Source: CAYWEM01 sp964457225
Lineage (GTDB): Bacteria > Acidobacteriota > Aminicenantia > UBA2199
Assembly (NCBI GenBank): GCA_964457225.1
Contig: CAYWEM010000015.1
Location: 1 to 64,000 of the forward strand
Length of the DNA stretch: 64,000 nt
Direction: 5' to 3'
The notes below the pieces were generated by a model, which was not told the DNA's origin, made no database searches, and saw only the letters and a program-made list of their open reading frames with translations. Positions 7,570 through 17,322 of the stretch are shown here, one piece after another. Position numbers and translations under genes: made by a program. Within the stretch, counting starts at the first letter, position 1. The number at the start of each line of letters is the position of its first letter.

Positions 7570-10500
7570 ATGAAAAAACTGAAAAGAGAAAGCAGAGAAG
7601 CCAACATCATGGATTACAGCCGGGTGAAGATTTCCCTGGCTTCCCCGGAAATGATCAAGGGCTGGTCCCATGGCGAGGTTACCAAGCCGGAAACCATAAA
7701 CTACCGTACTTTCAAACCCGAGCGCGACGGTCTCTTCTGTGCCAAGATATTCGGTCCCACCCAGGATTTCCGCTGTCTGTGCGGCAAGTACAAGGGATTG
7801 AAATACAAGGGCATTGTCTGTGAAAAATGCGGCGTGGAAGTAACCGTGTCCGCGGTACGCCGGGAAAGGATGGGGCATATTGAACTCCATTCCAAGGTGG
7901 CTCACATCTGGTTTTTCAAGGGCATCCCCTCCCGGATCGCCGTCCTGCTTGAAATCAGTGCCAAAGACCTGGAACAGGTGGTCAATTTTGAAAAGTACAT
8001 CGTTCTGGATCCCCGGGATATTCCCGGAATAAAGTTCAAGCAGGTGATCAGCGAGGACGAATACGCCGAGCTGGAAGAAAAATTCGCCGACCTGGCTCCT
8101 CGAGTGGGCATGGGGGCTGAAGCGATCCACGAACTGCTCGGGAGCATCGACCTGGAAACTGAAGTAAGGGACATGAAAAGCCGCATGCGAGTGGAAAAAT
8201 CAACCCAGCGCAAGAAAAACATGGCCCGCAAGCTCAAGCTGAACGAGGACTTCCTTAAGTCCGGTAACAGGCCGGAATGGATGATTCTTTCCGTCCTGCC
8301 GGTTTTACCCCCGGATCTCCGTCCGCTGGTGCGTCTGGACGGCGGCCGCTTTGCTTCATCGGATCTGAACGATCTTTACCGCCGGGTCATCAACCGCAAC
8401 AACCGTCTCAAAAGACTGATCGACCTGAAAGCTCCCGACCTGATCATCAAGAACGAAAAACGCCTGCTGCAGGAGTCGGTCGATGCTCTTTTCGACAACC
8501 AGAAACGCAGCAAGAGCTACATGAGTTCACAGAAGCGTCCGTTGAAATCGCTGTCTGATTCCCTTAAGGGCAAGCAGGGCCGTTTCCGCCAGAACCTGCT
8601 GGGGAAAAGAGTTGATTACTCAGGACGCTCGGTCATCGTGGTCGATCCCAAGCTTAAGCTCGACCAGTGCGGCATACCGCCGAAAATGGCCCTGGAGCTC
8701 TTTAAACCGTTTATTTACAACCGCCTGGAAAAGAAAGGCGTGGTGACCACTCTGAGAGTGGCCCGAACCTGGGTGGAAGAAAACCGGGACGAAATCTGGG
8801 ACGCCCTGGACGAAGTCATCAAGGAACACACTGTCCTGCTGAACCGGGCTCCCACCCTCCACCGCCTTGGCATGCAGGCCTTCAAGCCTGTTTTAAGCGA
8901 GGGAAATGCCATCCGCCTGCACCCCCTGGTCTGCCCGGCCTTCAACGCCGATTTTGACGGTGACCAGATGGCCGTGCACGTGCCGCTTTCGCTTGAAGCA
9001 CAGGCTGAAGCCAAGATCCTGATGCTGGCCACCAACAACATTCTTTCGCCCGCCAACGGCAAACCGTTGGCCGTGCCGACTCAGGACATGGTGCTGGGTT
9101 TTTATTACCTGACTTTCAGCAAGAGGAAGCTGGCCGGCGAAAACATGGTCTTCGCCTCGGAAAACGAGGTTCTCCAGGCCATGGAAGACGGAGCGGTCGA
9201 TCTGAATGCCATGATCAACATCCGCTACAAGGGCAAGCTGAAAAACCTTGACACCTACGTGCTCAACACCCAGGACGTCATGAACTGCCCGACGGTTGAA
9301 ATAGGAGACCGGGACAACCGCCTGCTGGTCACCACCCCCGGCCGGATTCTCTTCAACCAGTTGCTGCCGGAAGGCATTCCTTTCATAAACGGCCTGATGA
9401 AGAAAAAGGGCATTCAGAATCTGGTTTATTACATCTATTCCCAGCTCGGCTTTAAACCCACGGTCGAAACTCTGGACAAGCTCAAGGAAGCCGGATTCGA
9501 GTACGCCACCCGGGCCGGATTCACCTTCAGTGTTTCCGACCTGGTTGTGCCCGTGGAAAAGCCGGATATCATCAAGAATACCGAAAAGAGACTGGAAAAA
9601 ATCGAAGCCGATTACCAGGAAGGCAACATGACTTCCGGTGAACGGCACAACAACATCATCGACATCTGGAGTCGGGCCACCGACCTGATCAGGGAAAAAA
9701 TGATCGCCACCCTGCGCGAAATAACCTACCGGGGGGATTCGATGAATCCCGTTTTCGTCATGTCCGATTCCGGGGCCCGGGGCAGTATCGACCAGCTGAA
9801 ACAACTGGCCGGGATGCGCGGCCTGATGGCCAAACCCTCGGGAGAGATTCTGGAAACTCCAATCACGGCCAATTTCAAGGAAGGCCTCTCGGTGCTGCAA
9901 TACTTCATTTCAACTCACGGCGCCCGCAAGGGGCTGGCTGACACGGCCCTGAAAACCGCTGATGCCGGTTATCTCACCCGGAAACTGGTTGACGCTGCCA
10001 TCGAGATCATCGTCAAGGAAGACGACTGTGGCACCATGAACGGAGTTGATGTTTCGGCCATCATCGAGAACGGCAAGGAAATCGAACCGCTGATCGATCG
10101 AATCGTCGGCCGAACTGCCCTGGATGACATCATTTCCCCGGAAAACCCGGACCTGGTGCTGGTGGAAGCCGGAGAAGAAATCGATGAATACCGGGGCAAG
10201 CAGATCGTTGATTCAGGTATTCTCAAGGTCCGGATCCGCTCGGTGCTGACCTGTGAAACCCGCAACAGCGTCTGTAAAAAATGCTACGGCCGCAATCTTT
10301 CCACCGGCAAAACCATTGAGCTGGGCGAGGCGGTGGGCATAATCGCCGCCCAGTCGATCGGCGAACCGGGCACCCAGCTGACCATGCGAACTTTTCACAT
10401 CGGCGGCGTGGCTTCAAGTGCCGAAAACCAGACCATAGTGCATGCCGGTTTCGAGGGCATCATCAAGTTCAAGGACATAGTCTCCATTTCCAACCGGGAA

Positions 10501-11718
10501 GGCAATCTGATTGCCATGAACCGTATCGGGTCCGTCATCATCTGTGATTCCAAGCAACGGGAAAAAGCGGTTTATCCGGTGGCCTACGGTTCGACCATCA
10601 TGGTAAAAGACGGCCAGCTGGTCAACAAGGGCGATCAGTTGCTGGTCTGGGATCCTTTCGCCAATTCCATGCTCAGTCATGAAGTCGGGGTAGTTGAGCT
10701 CAGGGATCTCGAAGAGAACATCTCCTACGTCGAGGACCGCGATGAAACCACCGGCAAGATCACCAAGATAGTGATAGATATCAAGAACGAAAAACTGCGC
10801 GATGAATTGCAGCCGCATATCAACGTCCGCGACAAGGAATCCAACAAGATCAGCCGCAAGTACTACCTGCCGGTTAACGCGCATCTCTCGGTCAAGGACG
10901 GTGATGAGGTCAAGGCCGGAGACATCCTGGCCAAGATTCCCTCTGAATTCGCCAAGACCAAGGATATCACCGGCGGCCTGCCCAGGGTCACTGAGCTCTT
11001 CGAAGCCAGGAAACCCAAGGCTCCAGCCAAGATGGCCCAGATCGACGGTATCGTTGAGTACGGTAAAGTTCAGAAGGGCGCCCGCAAAATAACCATCCGG
11101 CCTTTTGACAAGAACGTCAAACCCGATGAGCATACCATTCCCCGGGGCGCCTATATAATCGTCGGCGACGGTGATAAAATCGTGGCCGGCACTCCTCTGA
11201 TGGACGGCCCGCTGAATCCGGTCGATATTCTGAACGTACTCGGTGAGCAGAAGCTGGCCGAATACCTGCTCAAGGAAATCCAGGACGTTTACCGCCTGCA
11301 GGGTGTTGAAATCAACGACAAGCACATCGAGGTGATCGTGCGCCAGATGTTGAAATGGCGCAAGATTGAGGAATCCGGAGATACCGAATTCATCGCCAAC
11401 CAGATCGTCGACAAGTGGGTTTTTGAAGATGAAAACCTGAGAGCGCTGCAGGAAGGAATTGAACCGGCCAAGGCCAAACCGGCCCTGCTGCCGATTTCAA
11501 GGGCCGCCCTGGCTTACGACAGTTTTCTCTCGGCGGCCGCTTTCCAGGAAACCACCAGGGTGTTGACTGAAGCCGCCATTGCCGGCAAGGAAGACCACCT
11601 GCGCGGTATCAAGGAAAACGTCACCATGGGGCGCCTGATTCCGGCCGGGACCGGTTTCCCCTATTACCAGAAGGTGGAGATCGACGAAACAGACGGCTTG
11701 CTGGCCAATATCCGCTGA
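7570..11718 (+). CDS. rpoC: RNA polymerase beta-prime subunit
   Basis: A 1382-residue beta-prime. Visible landmarks are the N-terminal zinc ribbon (CLCGKYKG then VCEKCGVEV, about residues 70-90), the catalytic Mg-binding motif NADFDGDQMAVH (about residues 457-468), the second zinc site (CETRNSVCKKCYG, about residue 895), and the trigger-loop region IGEPGTQLTMRTFHIGG. The length is close to proteobacterial RpoC. ATG at 7570 follows a GGAG site. It ends the supercluster; the convergent pseudouridine synthase begins only 7 bases later and no intrinsic terminator is seen in that gap. Confidence 0.97.
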   Translation: MKKLKRESREANIMDYSRVKISLASPEMIKGWSHGEVTKPETINYRTFKPERDGLFCAKIFGPTQDFRCLCGKYKGLKYKGIVCEKCGVEVTVSAVRRERMGHIELHSKVAHIWFFKGIPSRIAVLLEISAKDLEQVVNFEKYIVLDPRDIPGIKFKQVISEDEYAELEEKFADLAPRVGMGAEAIHELLGSIDLETEVRDMKSRMRVEKSTQRKKNMARKLKLNEDFLKSGNRPEWMILSVLPVLPPDLRPLVRLDGGRFASSDLNDLYRRVINRNNRLKRLIDLKAPDLIIKNEKRLLQESVDALFDNQKRSKSYMSSQKRPLKSLSDSLKGKQGRFRQNLLGKRVDYSGRSVIVVDPKLKLDQCGIPPKMALELFKPFIYNRLEKKGVVTTLRVARTWVEENRDEIWDALDEVIKEHTVLLNRAPTLHRLGMQAFKPVLSEGNAIRLHPLVCPAFNADFDGDQMAVHVPLSLEAQAEAKILMLATNNILSPANGKPLAVPTQDMVLGFYYLTFSKRKLAGENMVFASENEVLQAMEDGAVDLNAMINIRYKGKLKNLDTYVLNTQDVMNCPTVEIGDRDNRLLVTTPGRILFNQLLPEGIPFINGLMKKKGIQNLVYYIYSQLGFKPTVETLDKLKEAGFEYATRAGFTFSVSDLVVPVEKPDIIKNTEKRLEKIEADYQEGNMTSGERHNNIIDIWSRATDLIREKMIATLREITYRGDSMNPVFVMSDSGARGSIDQLKQLAGMRGLMAKPSGEILETPITANFKEGLSVLQYFISTHGARKGLADTALKTADAGYLTRKLVDAAIEIIVKEDDCGTMNGVDVSAIIENGKEIEPLIDRIVGRTALDDIISPENPDLVLVEAGEEIDEYRGKQIVDSGILKVRIRSVLTCETRNSVCKKCYGRNLSTGKTIELGEAVGIIAAQSIGEPGTQLTMRTFHIGGVASSAENQTIVHAGFEGIIKFKDIVSISNREGNLIAMNRIGSVIICDSKQREKAVYPVAYGSTIMVKDGQLVNKGDQLLVWDPFANSMLSHEVGVVELRDLEENISYVEDRDETTGKITKIVIDIKNEKLRDELQPHINVRDKESNKISRKYYLPVNAHLSVKDGDEVKAGDILAKIPSEFAKTKDITGGLPRVTELFEARKPKAPAKMAQIDGIVEYGKVQKGARKITIRPFDKNVKPDEHTIPRGAYIIVGDGDKIVAGTPLMDGPLNPVDILNVLGEQKLAEYLLKEIQDVYRLQGVEINDKHIEVIVRQMLKWRKIEESGDTEFIANQIVDKWVFEDENLRALQEGIEPAKAKPALLPISRAALAYDSFLSAAAFQETTRVLTEAAIAGKEDHLRGIKENVTMGRLIPAGTGFPYYQKVEIDETDGLLANIR

Positions 11719-11725
11719 GAACTGA

Positions 11726-12484
11726 TCAACCCGGCTTTTCGGTCTTGATTCCGGTTGCATTGTAAACAGCCTGGAATCTCTCCAGTTCGCGGGTTTCAAG
11801 TTCACGCCAACAACCTGGTTTCAACCTGTCCAGCCGAAAACAGCCGATAGCGGTACGCTGCAGTTTCAACACCGGGTAGCCGCTGAAAAAGAAAGCATTG
11901 CGAATCAGGTGTTTTTTTCCTTCAAAGACTGTCACCTGCAACCAGGAATGCCCGGCCGGAGTTTTTTTTAGTGCCCTGATACGAAAGGGCATGATCGGGC
12001 GATCATCCAGGATGATTCCACTTTCAAGTTTATCACGGTCGGCCGGGGCCAGTTCGCCCTTGATCTTGACCCGGTATTCCTTGGGGATGAGGTTTTTCGG
12101 CGCCATGATCAGGTTGGCCAGTTCGCCGTCATTGGTCAACAGCAGTAAGCCTTCAGAATAGTAGTCAAGGCGGCCCACCGGGTAAACTCTTTCCTGGATA
12201 TCTTTGGTGAAATCGCTGATGGTTGGGCGTCCGCTGGGATCCCGGAGAGTGGAAAGAACCCCGACCGGCTTGTGAAAAAGAAAATACCGGTTTCTCTGCA
12301 TGCTGGTCCTGACCGCCTCGCCCCGGAACGTAATGCGGTCTCTGGCTGGATTCACCGGCATCCTGGGATCAGTGACCACCTGATCGTTGACGCTTATTTC
12401 ACCCAGGTTGATGGCCCGGCGCAGTACCCGTCGGCTGGCGATGCCGGTTTTTTGCAGGAAACCCTGTAAAAGATCTGCTTTCAT
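11726..12484 (-). CDS. RsuA/RluB-family pseudouridine synthase
   Basis: A 252-residue protein. The N-terminal S4 RNA-binding domain (LLQGFLQKTGIASRRVLRRAI) is followed by a synthase domain with the catalytic-Asp motif GRLDYYSEGLLLLTNDG. It should isomerise a uridine in rRNA; I cannot tell RluB, RluE, RluF or RsuA apart. I chose ATG at 12484 because it forms an ATGA overlap with the stop of the NtrC-type gene; the open frame extends upstream without a better start. It is the last gene of the four-gene leftward operon, a partner set with no obvious functional link. Confidence 0.88.
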   Translation of the reverse strand: MKADLLQGFLQKTGIASRRVLRRAINLGEISVNDQVVTDPRMPVNPARDRITFRGEAVRTSMQRNRYFLFHKPVGVLSTLRDPSGRPTISDFTKDIQERVYPVGRLDYYSEGLLLLTNDGELANLIMAPKNLIPKEYRVKIKGELAPADRDKLESGIILDDRPIMPFRIRALKKTPAGHSWLQVTVFEGKKHLIRNAFFFSGYPVLKLQRTAIGCFRLDRLKPGCWRELETRELERFQAVYNATGIKTEKPG

Positions 12485-13824
12485 TTCTGAATGTTGAGTT
12501 TTTTCATCAATTCGCTCAAGGTGGATGGTTTTATCTGCAGGTCTTCGGCGCTGCGCTTTTGCACCCACTTGTTTTTTTCCAGACTGGCGATGATCAATTG
12601 TCTCTTATAGGAGCTGACCAGCTCGTAAAAATTGCCTTCGCAGGCTTTCCTGGGCCGGGGGCGGATTATTTCCCTCGGCAGGAGATCAATGCGCAGTTTT
12701 TTTTCAGAAGCAAGCAGAACGCAGCGCAGAATAGCGTTTTCAAGTTCACGGACGTTGCCGGGCCAGTCGTATTCCACTAGTTTACTGATGAAAGGCTGGT
12801 CTAAAGACTGTATTTGTTTCTTGTGTTCCCGGCTGAAACGTTCCAGGAAGGTCTCAGCCAGAAGCGGAATGTCTTCTTTCCTTTCTCGCAGTGGGGGCAG
12901 GTGTATGTTGATGATATTGAGTCGGTAATACAGGTCTTCCCGGAAACTGTTTTCCTGGACTTTTTCCAGCAGGTTGACGTTGGTGGCCGCAATAATGCGG
13001 ACATCAACCTTGACGGTCTTGTTTGCTCCCAGGGGCTGGAATTCTTTTTCCTGGATGACTCTCAGTATTTTTGCCTGCAGTTCAGGGGTCAGGTTCCCTA
13101 TTTCATCGATAAAGATAGTTCCCTGGTGTGCTTCTTCAAAATAGCCCTTTTTATCGCTGTAAGCCCCGGTAAAGGCTCCTTTCTTGTAGCCGAAGAGCAG
13201 GCTTTCAAAAAGGGTGGCCGGTATGTTGCTGGAATTAAAGGAAACAAAGGGACGATTGCGGCGGTTTGAGGACTGGTGCAGAGCCTGGGCAATCAGTTCC
13301 TTGCCGGTTCCGCTTTCCCCGCTGATCAACACGGTCGAATTGGTATCGGCTACGCTTTCAACGATGTCCAGAGACTTGAGCAGCATGGGGCTGTTGCCGA
13401 TTATATTGCTGAACGAGTACTTTTTGTTCAGGGCTTGTTTTAACTGCCGGTTTTCCCTGGTCAGCCGCCTCTCCTGGATGGATCGCTCGATCTTGTGCTT
13501 GAGTTCAACGTTGTTGAAAGGCTTCTGCAGGTAATCGCAGGCCCCCATTTTTATGGCTTCAATGGCGGTTTCAATGGTGCCGAAAGCGGTCAGGAAGATG
13601 ACCTTGATTTCCGGGTCGTCTTTTTTCAGTTCGGCGAAAATCTCCAGGCCCGAAGTTCCGGGAATCATCAGATCCATTATGACCACATCGTGATTGAGGC
13701 CGTGATTGGCAAGAGCCTGGGCCTTGTTTTCAGAGATGGTCAGTTCGAATTCCGGTTTTTTGAAAATACGCCTGAAGATATCGTGAATTATCTTTTCATC
13801 GTCAACCAGGTGTATTGTTTTCAT
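12481..13824 (-). CDS. NtrC-type sigma-54 response regulator
   Basis: A 447-residue three-domain activator. The receiver (residues 1-120) has acidic pair DDE near residue 8, phosphoacceptor Asp in VVIMDLMIPG, and Lys in LQKPF. The central AAA+ domain has Walker A GESGSGKE, an intact sigma-54-contacting GAFTGA loop, Walker B TIFIDEIG and the R-finger region LRERKEDIPLLAE. The C-terminal helix-turn-helix (about 400-447) is a Fis-type domain. It should turn on sigma-54 promoters when phosphorylated by the adjacent kinase, whose gene it overlaps by 23 bases. Target genes are unknown. Confidence 0.94.
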   Translation of the reverse strand: MKTIHLVDDEKIIHDIFRRIFKKPEFELTISENKAQALANHGLNHDVVIMDLMIPGTSGLEIFAELKKDDPEIKVIFLTAFGTIETAIEAIKMGACDYLQKPFNNVELKHKIERSIQERRLTRENRQLKQALNKKYSFSNIIGNSPMLLKSLDIVESVADTNSTVLISGESGTGKELIAQALHQSSNRRNRPFVSFNSSNIPATLFESLLFGYKKGAFTGAYSDKKGYFEEAHQGTIFIDEIGNLTPELQAKILRVIQEKEFQPLGANKTVKVDVRIIAATNVNLLEKVQENSFREDLYYRLNIINIHLPPLRERKEDIPLLAETFLERFSREHKKQIQSLDQPFISKLVEYDWPGNVRELENAILRCVLLASEKKLRIDLLPREIIRPRPRKACEGNFYELVSSYKRQLIIASLEKNKWVQKRSAEDLQIKPSTLSELMKKLNIQK

Positions 13825-16588
13825 TTTCCTCCGTGCTCAAACGTAATGGGCTTTGCTTGGGGAAACTGAGCAGAAAAGTGGTTCCCTGGCCGATACGGCT
13901 GGTAACACTTATCTGGCCGAAGTGTTCCTTGACAATGTTGTATGCTATTGAAAGGCCGAGACCCGTGCCGTGACCGATTTCCTTGGTGGTGAAAAACGGG
14001 TCGAATACTTTATCCAGCTGATTTTCCGACATGCCCCGGCCGAAATCCTCGATACTGATAAGCAAACGGTTTTTTTCCTCCCAGCCTTTCACGATTATTT
14101 TCCCGCCCTGGTCCATGGCATCCATGGCATTGATAAACAGGTTCATGAAGACCAATTGCAGCCTGGTTGGATAGCCGGCTACGGGGAAAGGCAGGTTTAT
14201 TTCCTGTTCCACCACTGTGCCTTTCTTTTTCAACTGGTGATCAAGCAGAGACAAGCTTTCCCTGATAACCCTTTCCAGGTCGACTTCCAAGGGATTCTCA
14301 CCGCTTTGCCTGGAAAAATCAAGCAGGGAACGAACTATTTTATTAGCCCGCTGGACCTGCTCCTGGATTCGACCGACCAGTTCCATGTTTTCAGCGGCGT
14401 CACCCGGGTTGTCCAGGATGAACTGGCAGTAGGAGGAAATGCCGGTCAGAGGAGTGTTGACTTCGTGGGCGATGGAAGCGGAAATCATGCCCAGGGAGGC
14501 CAGTTTTTCCGAGGTAAGAAGTTGATTTTGTATCAGAATCTTTTCGCTTATGTCTTCAAAGACAAGGATTTTTCCCAGTTTTTCTCCGACCGGACTGGTC
14601 AAATCAGAAATGTAAATGTCAAAAGCAGCCTCTTCATTCAGCAGGGGCAGGCGAACGTTGTGCAGCAGTCCCCGGCTGTACTGACGCCCGCTGACCCGTT
14701 TGGCCAGGGAGGCGGGGAAAAGGCCGGCGAATTTTTCCTTGAGGGCTTTTTCCCGGGGCAGGGGATATTTTTCTTCCATGAACCTGTTCCATGAGGCGAT
14801 ATTTCCTTCTGGGTCAAGAACTACTATGCCTAAATTTATGTTTTCAATGATGTTTTCGTTGAATTCTTTCAAGAAGTTGAGCGTATCGAGTTGGTTCTCG
14901 AGCTCAGTATAAAGCAGGGCGTTTTCCACGGCCAGGGTCAGCGAAGAGGAAACACTGCCGAGTATTTCCCAGTCTTCGAAGCTGAGGTAGTTTTTGTCGC
15001 TCTTCCTGCCGATTGCCACAAAACCGATCAGGCGCTGGTTGTTTCTCAGGGAAAGAAACTGGAAAAAACCCTTGTGTGAAAAGAAAGGAGCGTCTTCCGG
15101 ATACTTGGTTTTGAATTCCTGGGCCGACAGAAAGACCATGTGCTCAGCGGCGCACAGATCCTGGAGAAAAGACGGAGATATACTGATCGTTTTCTTGTCC
15201 GGCAGAAGTTGAAAGAAGCCGTTGCGGGAGTCGATAATCAGGGCCGAGTCCTGCAACTGGAAGCCCCGATTGATGATACCCAGGAAATCGGAAGCCAGGG
15301 AGCCGAGGTCGCGCTGGCTGCGGATGGATACTTCCAGTTCCTTGAGCTTGTTTTTGAAATGAAATGTGCCCCGGGCGAAAAGACGTTCGAAATACTTGTT
15401 GAGATTGGTCTCAATCGGCTTGAAAAGCAGGCCGGCCATCAGGATGGCGGCGATTGACCAGAAAATTCCGAGCAGCTTATTCTGCTCAATGTTCAATCCC
15501 AGGAAAAGATAAATGCCGAATATGAAAACAAAAATCGATGAAACCGAAAGTGTTTTTTTTATTACGTTTTCAATGGCGATAAATTTCTTGTGGGCCAGGA
15601 AAAAGGTCAGGCTCAGGGGGAAAAACAGCAGGGCCGCGGTAGTCAGGATGGTCAGCCAGGCCGGAAGAGAGTCCAGGCGGCTGGCTTGCCAGATGTAAAA
15701 GGCCAGGGCCACCAGGGCCAGCAGAATTCCAGAAAGCGGCAATATGTAACGTTTTCTTCCCTTGGCCAGGATCAGTTTCAGGTTGGCGGCGAGGAATAAA
15801 ACCATGGCCAGAAAAAGAAAAACAACCGCATACTTGTTGCTGACCAGGCGAAAGAACTCGATAACCGCGACCAGGGATTCATTGATCGGATCAGTGCTGG
15901 CTTTGACGGTAAAATAGGCCTGCAGGGTGAGAATAGTAGTCGGTACCATGTAAACCATGAAAAGCAGGGGCCGGATATACCTGCTATGCAGGATTTTTGA
16001 CTTGATGGGAAAGTAAAGCGCGTAGTGAATCAGCAGTGCCGGGAAAAAGGCGAATGATACATTGTCCAGGATCAGGTAAAGGAAGTCGGCGCTATGGTAA
16101 TCCCCGGTTGGGGAGAAGATCAGGAAACCGGAAAAGGTCAGGGTTAAAAGAAAGAAGATCGGGGGAGCTGATATGTCTTCCTTTTCGCTGGTCTGCACGT
16201 AAAGCAGTCTCAGGGCCAGCAGAATGAAAAGAATGCCGATAAAGGCCAGGAAGTAATACAGGCCTGGAGTAAATCTGCGGGTGATATCCACGCCGAGGTT
16301 TTGCAGCAGGGAGTCCCTTTCAACTTCATAACGGCAATAGTTGCGGTTTTCAATCGCCCTGGCCAGATCAACATGGTCATTGATCACGAACAGGTTTACG
16401 GTAAGTAAAAGGTCTCCCGGCCGGACTGGGTGGTTGTGCGGGGCTTCCAGGCAGACCAGGCCTTTTTCCGTGGCCTGCCAGAGAATGCCGTCGCTGGAGG
16501 AGCTCCATTTAAGTTTTTCAAAGATGTTGGCCAAGCCCAGAACTATGAACAGCAGAAAGAAAAAATGCCAGTAATAGCGCTTGATCAT
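13802..16588 (-). CDS. Membrane histidine kinase with PDZ-like sensor, GAF and PAS domains
   Basis: A 928-residue kinase. One N-terminal helix (about 5-22) leads into an exported segment of about 80 residues that resembles a PDZ domain (RPGDLLLTVN). Then come about nine hydrophobic segments (residues 110-385), a GAF-like domain (about 400-560), a PAS domain (about 575-690), the phosphoacceptor helix with SIAHEVNTPLTGI, and a HATPase domain with GTGLGLSIAYNIV. It should sense an envelope or membrane signal and phosphorylate the NtrC-type regulator encoded next. Its start forms an ATGA overlap with the upstream small exported protein gene, so the two are probably co-translated. The ligand is unknown. 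Confidence 0.9.
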   Translation of the reverse strand: MIKRYYWHFFFLLFIVLGLANIFEKLKWSSSSDGILWQATEKGLVCLEAPHNHPVRPGDLLLTVNLFVINDHVDLARAIENRNYCRYEVERDSLLQNLGVDITRRFTPGLYYFLAFIGILFILLALRLLYVQTSEKEDISAPPIFFLLTLTFSGFLIFSPTGDYHSADFLYLILDNVSFAFFPALLIHYALYFPIKSKILHSRYIRPLLFMVYMVPTTILTLQAYFTVKASTDPINESLVAVIEFFRLVSNKYAVVFLFLAMVLFLAANLKLILAKGRKRYILPLSGILLALVALAFYIWQASRLDSLPAWLTILTTAALLFFPLSLTFFLAHKKFIAIENVIKKTLSVSSIFVFIFGIYLFLGLNIEQNKLLGIFWSIAAILMAGLLFKPIETNLNKYFERLFARGTFHFKNKLKELEVSIRSQRDLGSLASDFLGIINRGFQLQDSALIIDSRNGFFQLLPDKKTISISPSFLQDLCAAEHMVFLSAQEFKTKYPEDAPFFSHKGFFQFLSLRNNQRLIGFVAIGRKSDKNYLSFEDWEILGSVSSSLTLAVENALLYTELENQLDTLNFLKEFNENIIENINLGIVVLDPEGNIASWNRFMEEKYPLPREKALKEKFAGLFPASLAKRVSGRQYSRGLLHNVRLPLLNEEAAFDIYISDLTSPVGEKLGKILVFEDISEKILIQNQLLTSEKLASLGMISASIAHEVNTPLTGISSYCQFILDNPGDAAENMELVGRIQEQVQRANKIVRSLLDFSRQSGENPLEVDLERVIRESLSLLDHQLKKKGTVVEQEINLPFPVAGYPTRLQLVFMNLFINAMDAMDQGGKIIVKGWEEKNRLLISIEDFGRGMSENQLDKVFDPFFTTKEIGHGTGLGLSIAYNIVKEHFGQISVTSRIGQGTTFLLSFPKQSPLRLSTEENENNTPG

Positions 16589-16875
16589 AAAAAAGGCGAG
16601 GGCCGGGCGATGCGGAAGGCCCAGATGACCTGTTCTTTTCTTTCCAGGGTCGGCAATTGCCTTTGAAATGCTTTTCTGGCGAAATACTCCTGGCTCAGAG
16701 GAAACATCAGCGGGTCATCGATCTGCAGTTCCTGATCCTGGTATTCCTGGTCCTGCCGTACTTCGGACTGCCCGGGAGGGGATGATATCAGGTAAGGGTT
16801 ATCAGGAGGCGCAGGATCATTGGAAAAAACCTGGGCCGCAAAAAAAACAAGTGCTGTGAACAAAAGTATCTTCAT
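16585..16875 (-). CDS. Small exported protein of unknown function, first gene of kinase operon
   Basis: A 96-residue product that I do not recognise. It begins with a clear signal peptide (MKILLFTALVFFAAQVFS, predicted cleavage before ND), so the mature form is about 78 residues, rich in Pro, Gln, Glu and Asp, with no cysteine. Its stop overlaps the start of the histidine kinase by four bases. A periplasmic partner or signal-modulating peptide for the kinase is a reasonable guess, not shown by homology. A TATAAT box lies only about 15 bases upstream, leaving a very short leader. Confidence 0.7.
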   Translation of the reverse strand: MKILLFTALVFFAAQVFSNDPAPPDNPYLISSPPGQSEVRQDQEYQDQELQIDDPLMFPLSQEYFARKAFQRQLPTLERKEQVIWAFRIARPSPFL

Positions 16876-16889
16876 GACTTTTGGTTTCG

Positions 16890-16919
16890 ATTATAGCAAA
16901 AAGCAAATAGAAAGAGCAA
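16890..16919 (-). promoter_or_regulatory. Promoter of the leftward kinase operon
   Basis: On the minus strand TTGCTC (16919-16914) and TATAAT (16895-16890) are 18 bases apart. The expected start near 16883 lies about 8 bases before the ATG at 16875, so the message would be almost leaderless; no ribosome-binding site is seen. Confidence 0.6.
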
Positions 16920-16962
16920 ATCGGAATACCTGCCTTTTGTTTTTTCCAATCGGCATTTTTTG

Positions 16963-16991
16963 TTGACATGCTTTTTTTCTTGTGATATATT
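16963..16991 (+). promoter_or_regulatory. Promoter of the FmdB-like gene
   Basis: TTGACA (16963-16968) and TATATT (16986-16991) are exactly 17 bases apart. A ribosome-binding GGAG follows near 16999. It is arranged back to back with the promoter of the leftward kinase operon. Confidence 0.75.
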
Positions 16992-17010
16992 AGCTGACGG
17001 AGAAAGTAGA

Positions 17011-17265
17011 ATGCCTATTTATGAGTACAAATGTTTTTTGTGCGGCAAGGTGTTTGAGTTTCTTCAGAGTATCAAGTCCGCTCCTGTTTCCAAGTGCATA
17101 GCCTGCGGCGGACAAGTGGAGCGCCTGGTTTCCCGATCATCTTTTCAATTGAAAGGCGGCGGCTGGTATGTGACCGATTATACTGGAAAAACCGGTACTG
17201 CCGAAAAGCCGTCGAAAAGTGCTGAAAAGAAGACAGAAGGTGACACGGAAAATGCCCAGGTTTAG
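17011..17265 (+). CDS. FmdB-family zinc-ribbon protein
   Basis: An 84-residue protein starting MPIYEYKCFLCG, the hallmark opening of the FmdB/putative regulatory protein family. CxxC at residues 8-11 and a second CxxC (CIACG, near 31-34) form a zinc ribbon. The C-terminal third is Lys/Glu/Thr-rich and probably disordered. An in-frame start exists upstream at 16960 but would precede the promoter, so the ATG at 17011 is preferred. The true role of the family is uncertain; a link to formamidase or methylotrophy genes is historical. Confidence 0.85.
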   Translation: MPIYEYKCFLCGKVFEFLQSIKSAPVSKCIACGGQVERLVSRSSFQLKGGGWYVTDYTGKTGTAEKPSKSAEKKTEGDTENAQV

Positions 17266-17322
17266 CAGCCTTTCCATCTCTCCCCCCTTAAAATAAACCA
17301 TATCTCCCACCAAAAAAAAACA

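Noticed and set aside
8893..9900. Long minus-strand open frame opposite rpoC
   Set aside because: Mirrors a highly conserved part of rpoC on the other strand; His/Gly/Phe-rich pseudo-protein with no known motif.
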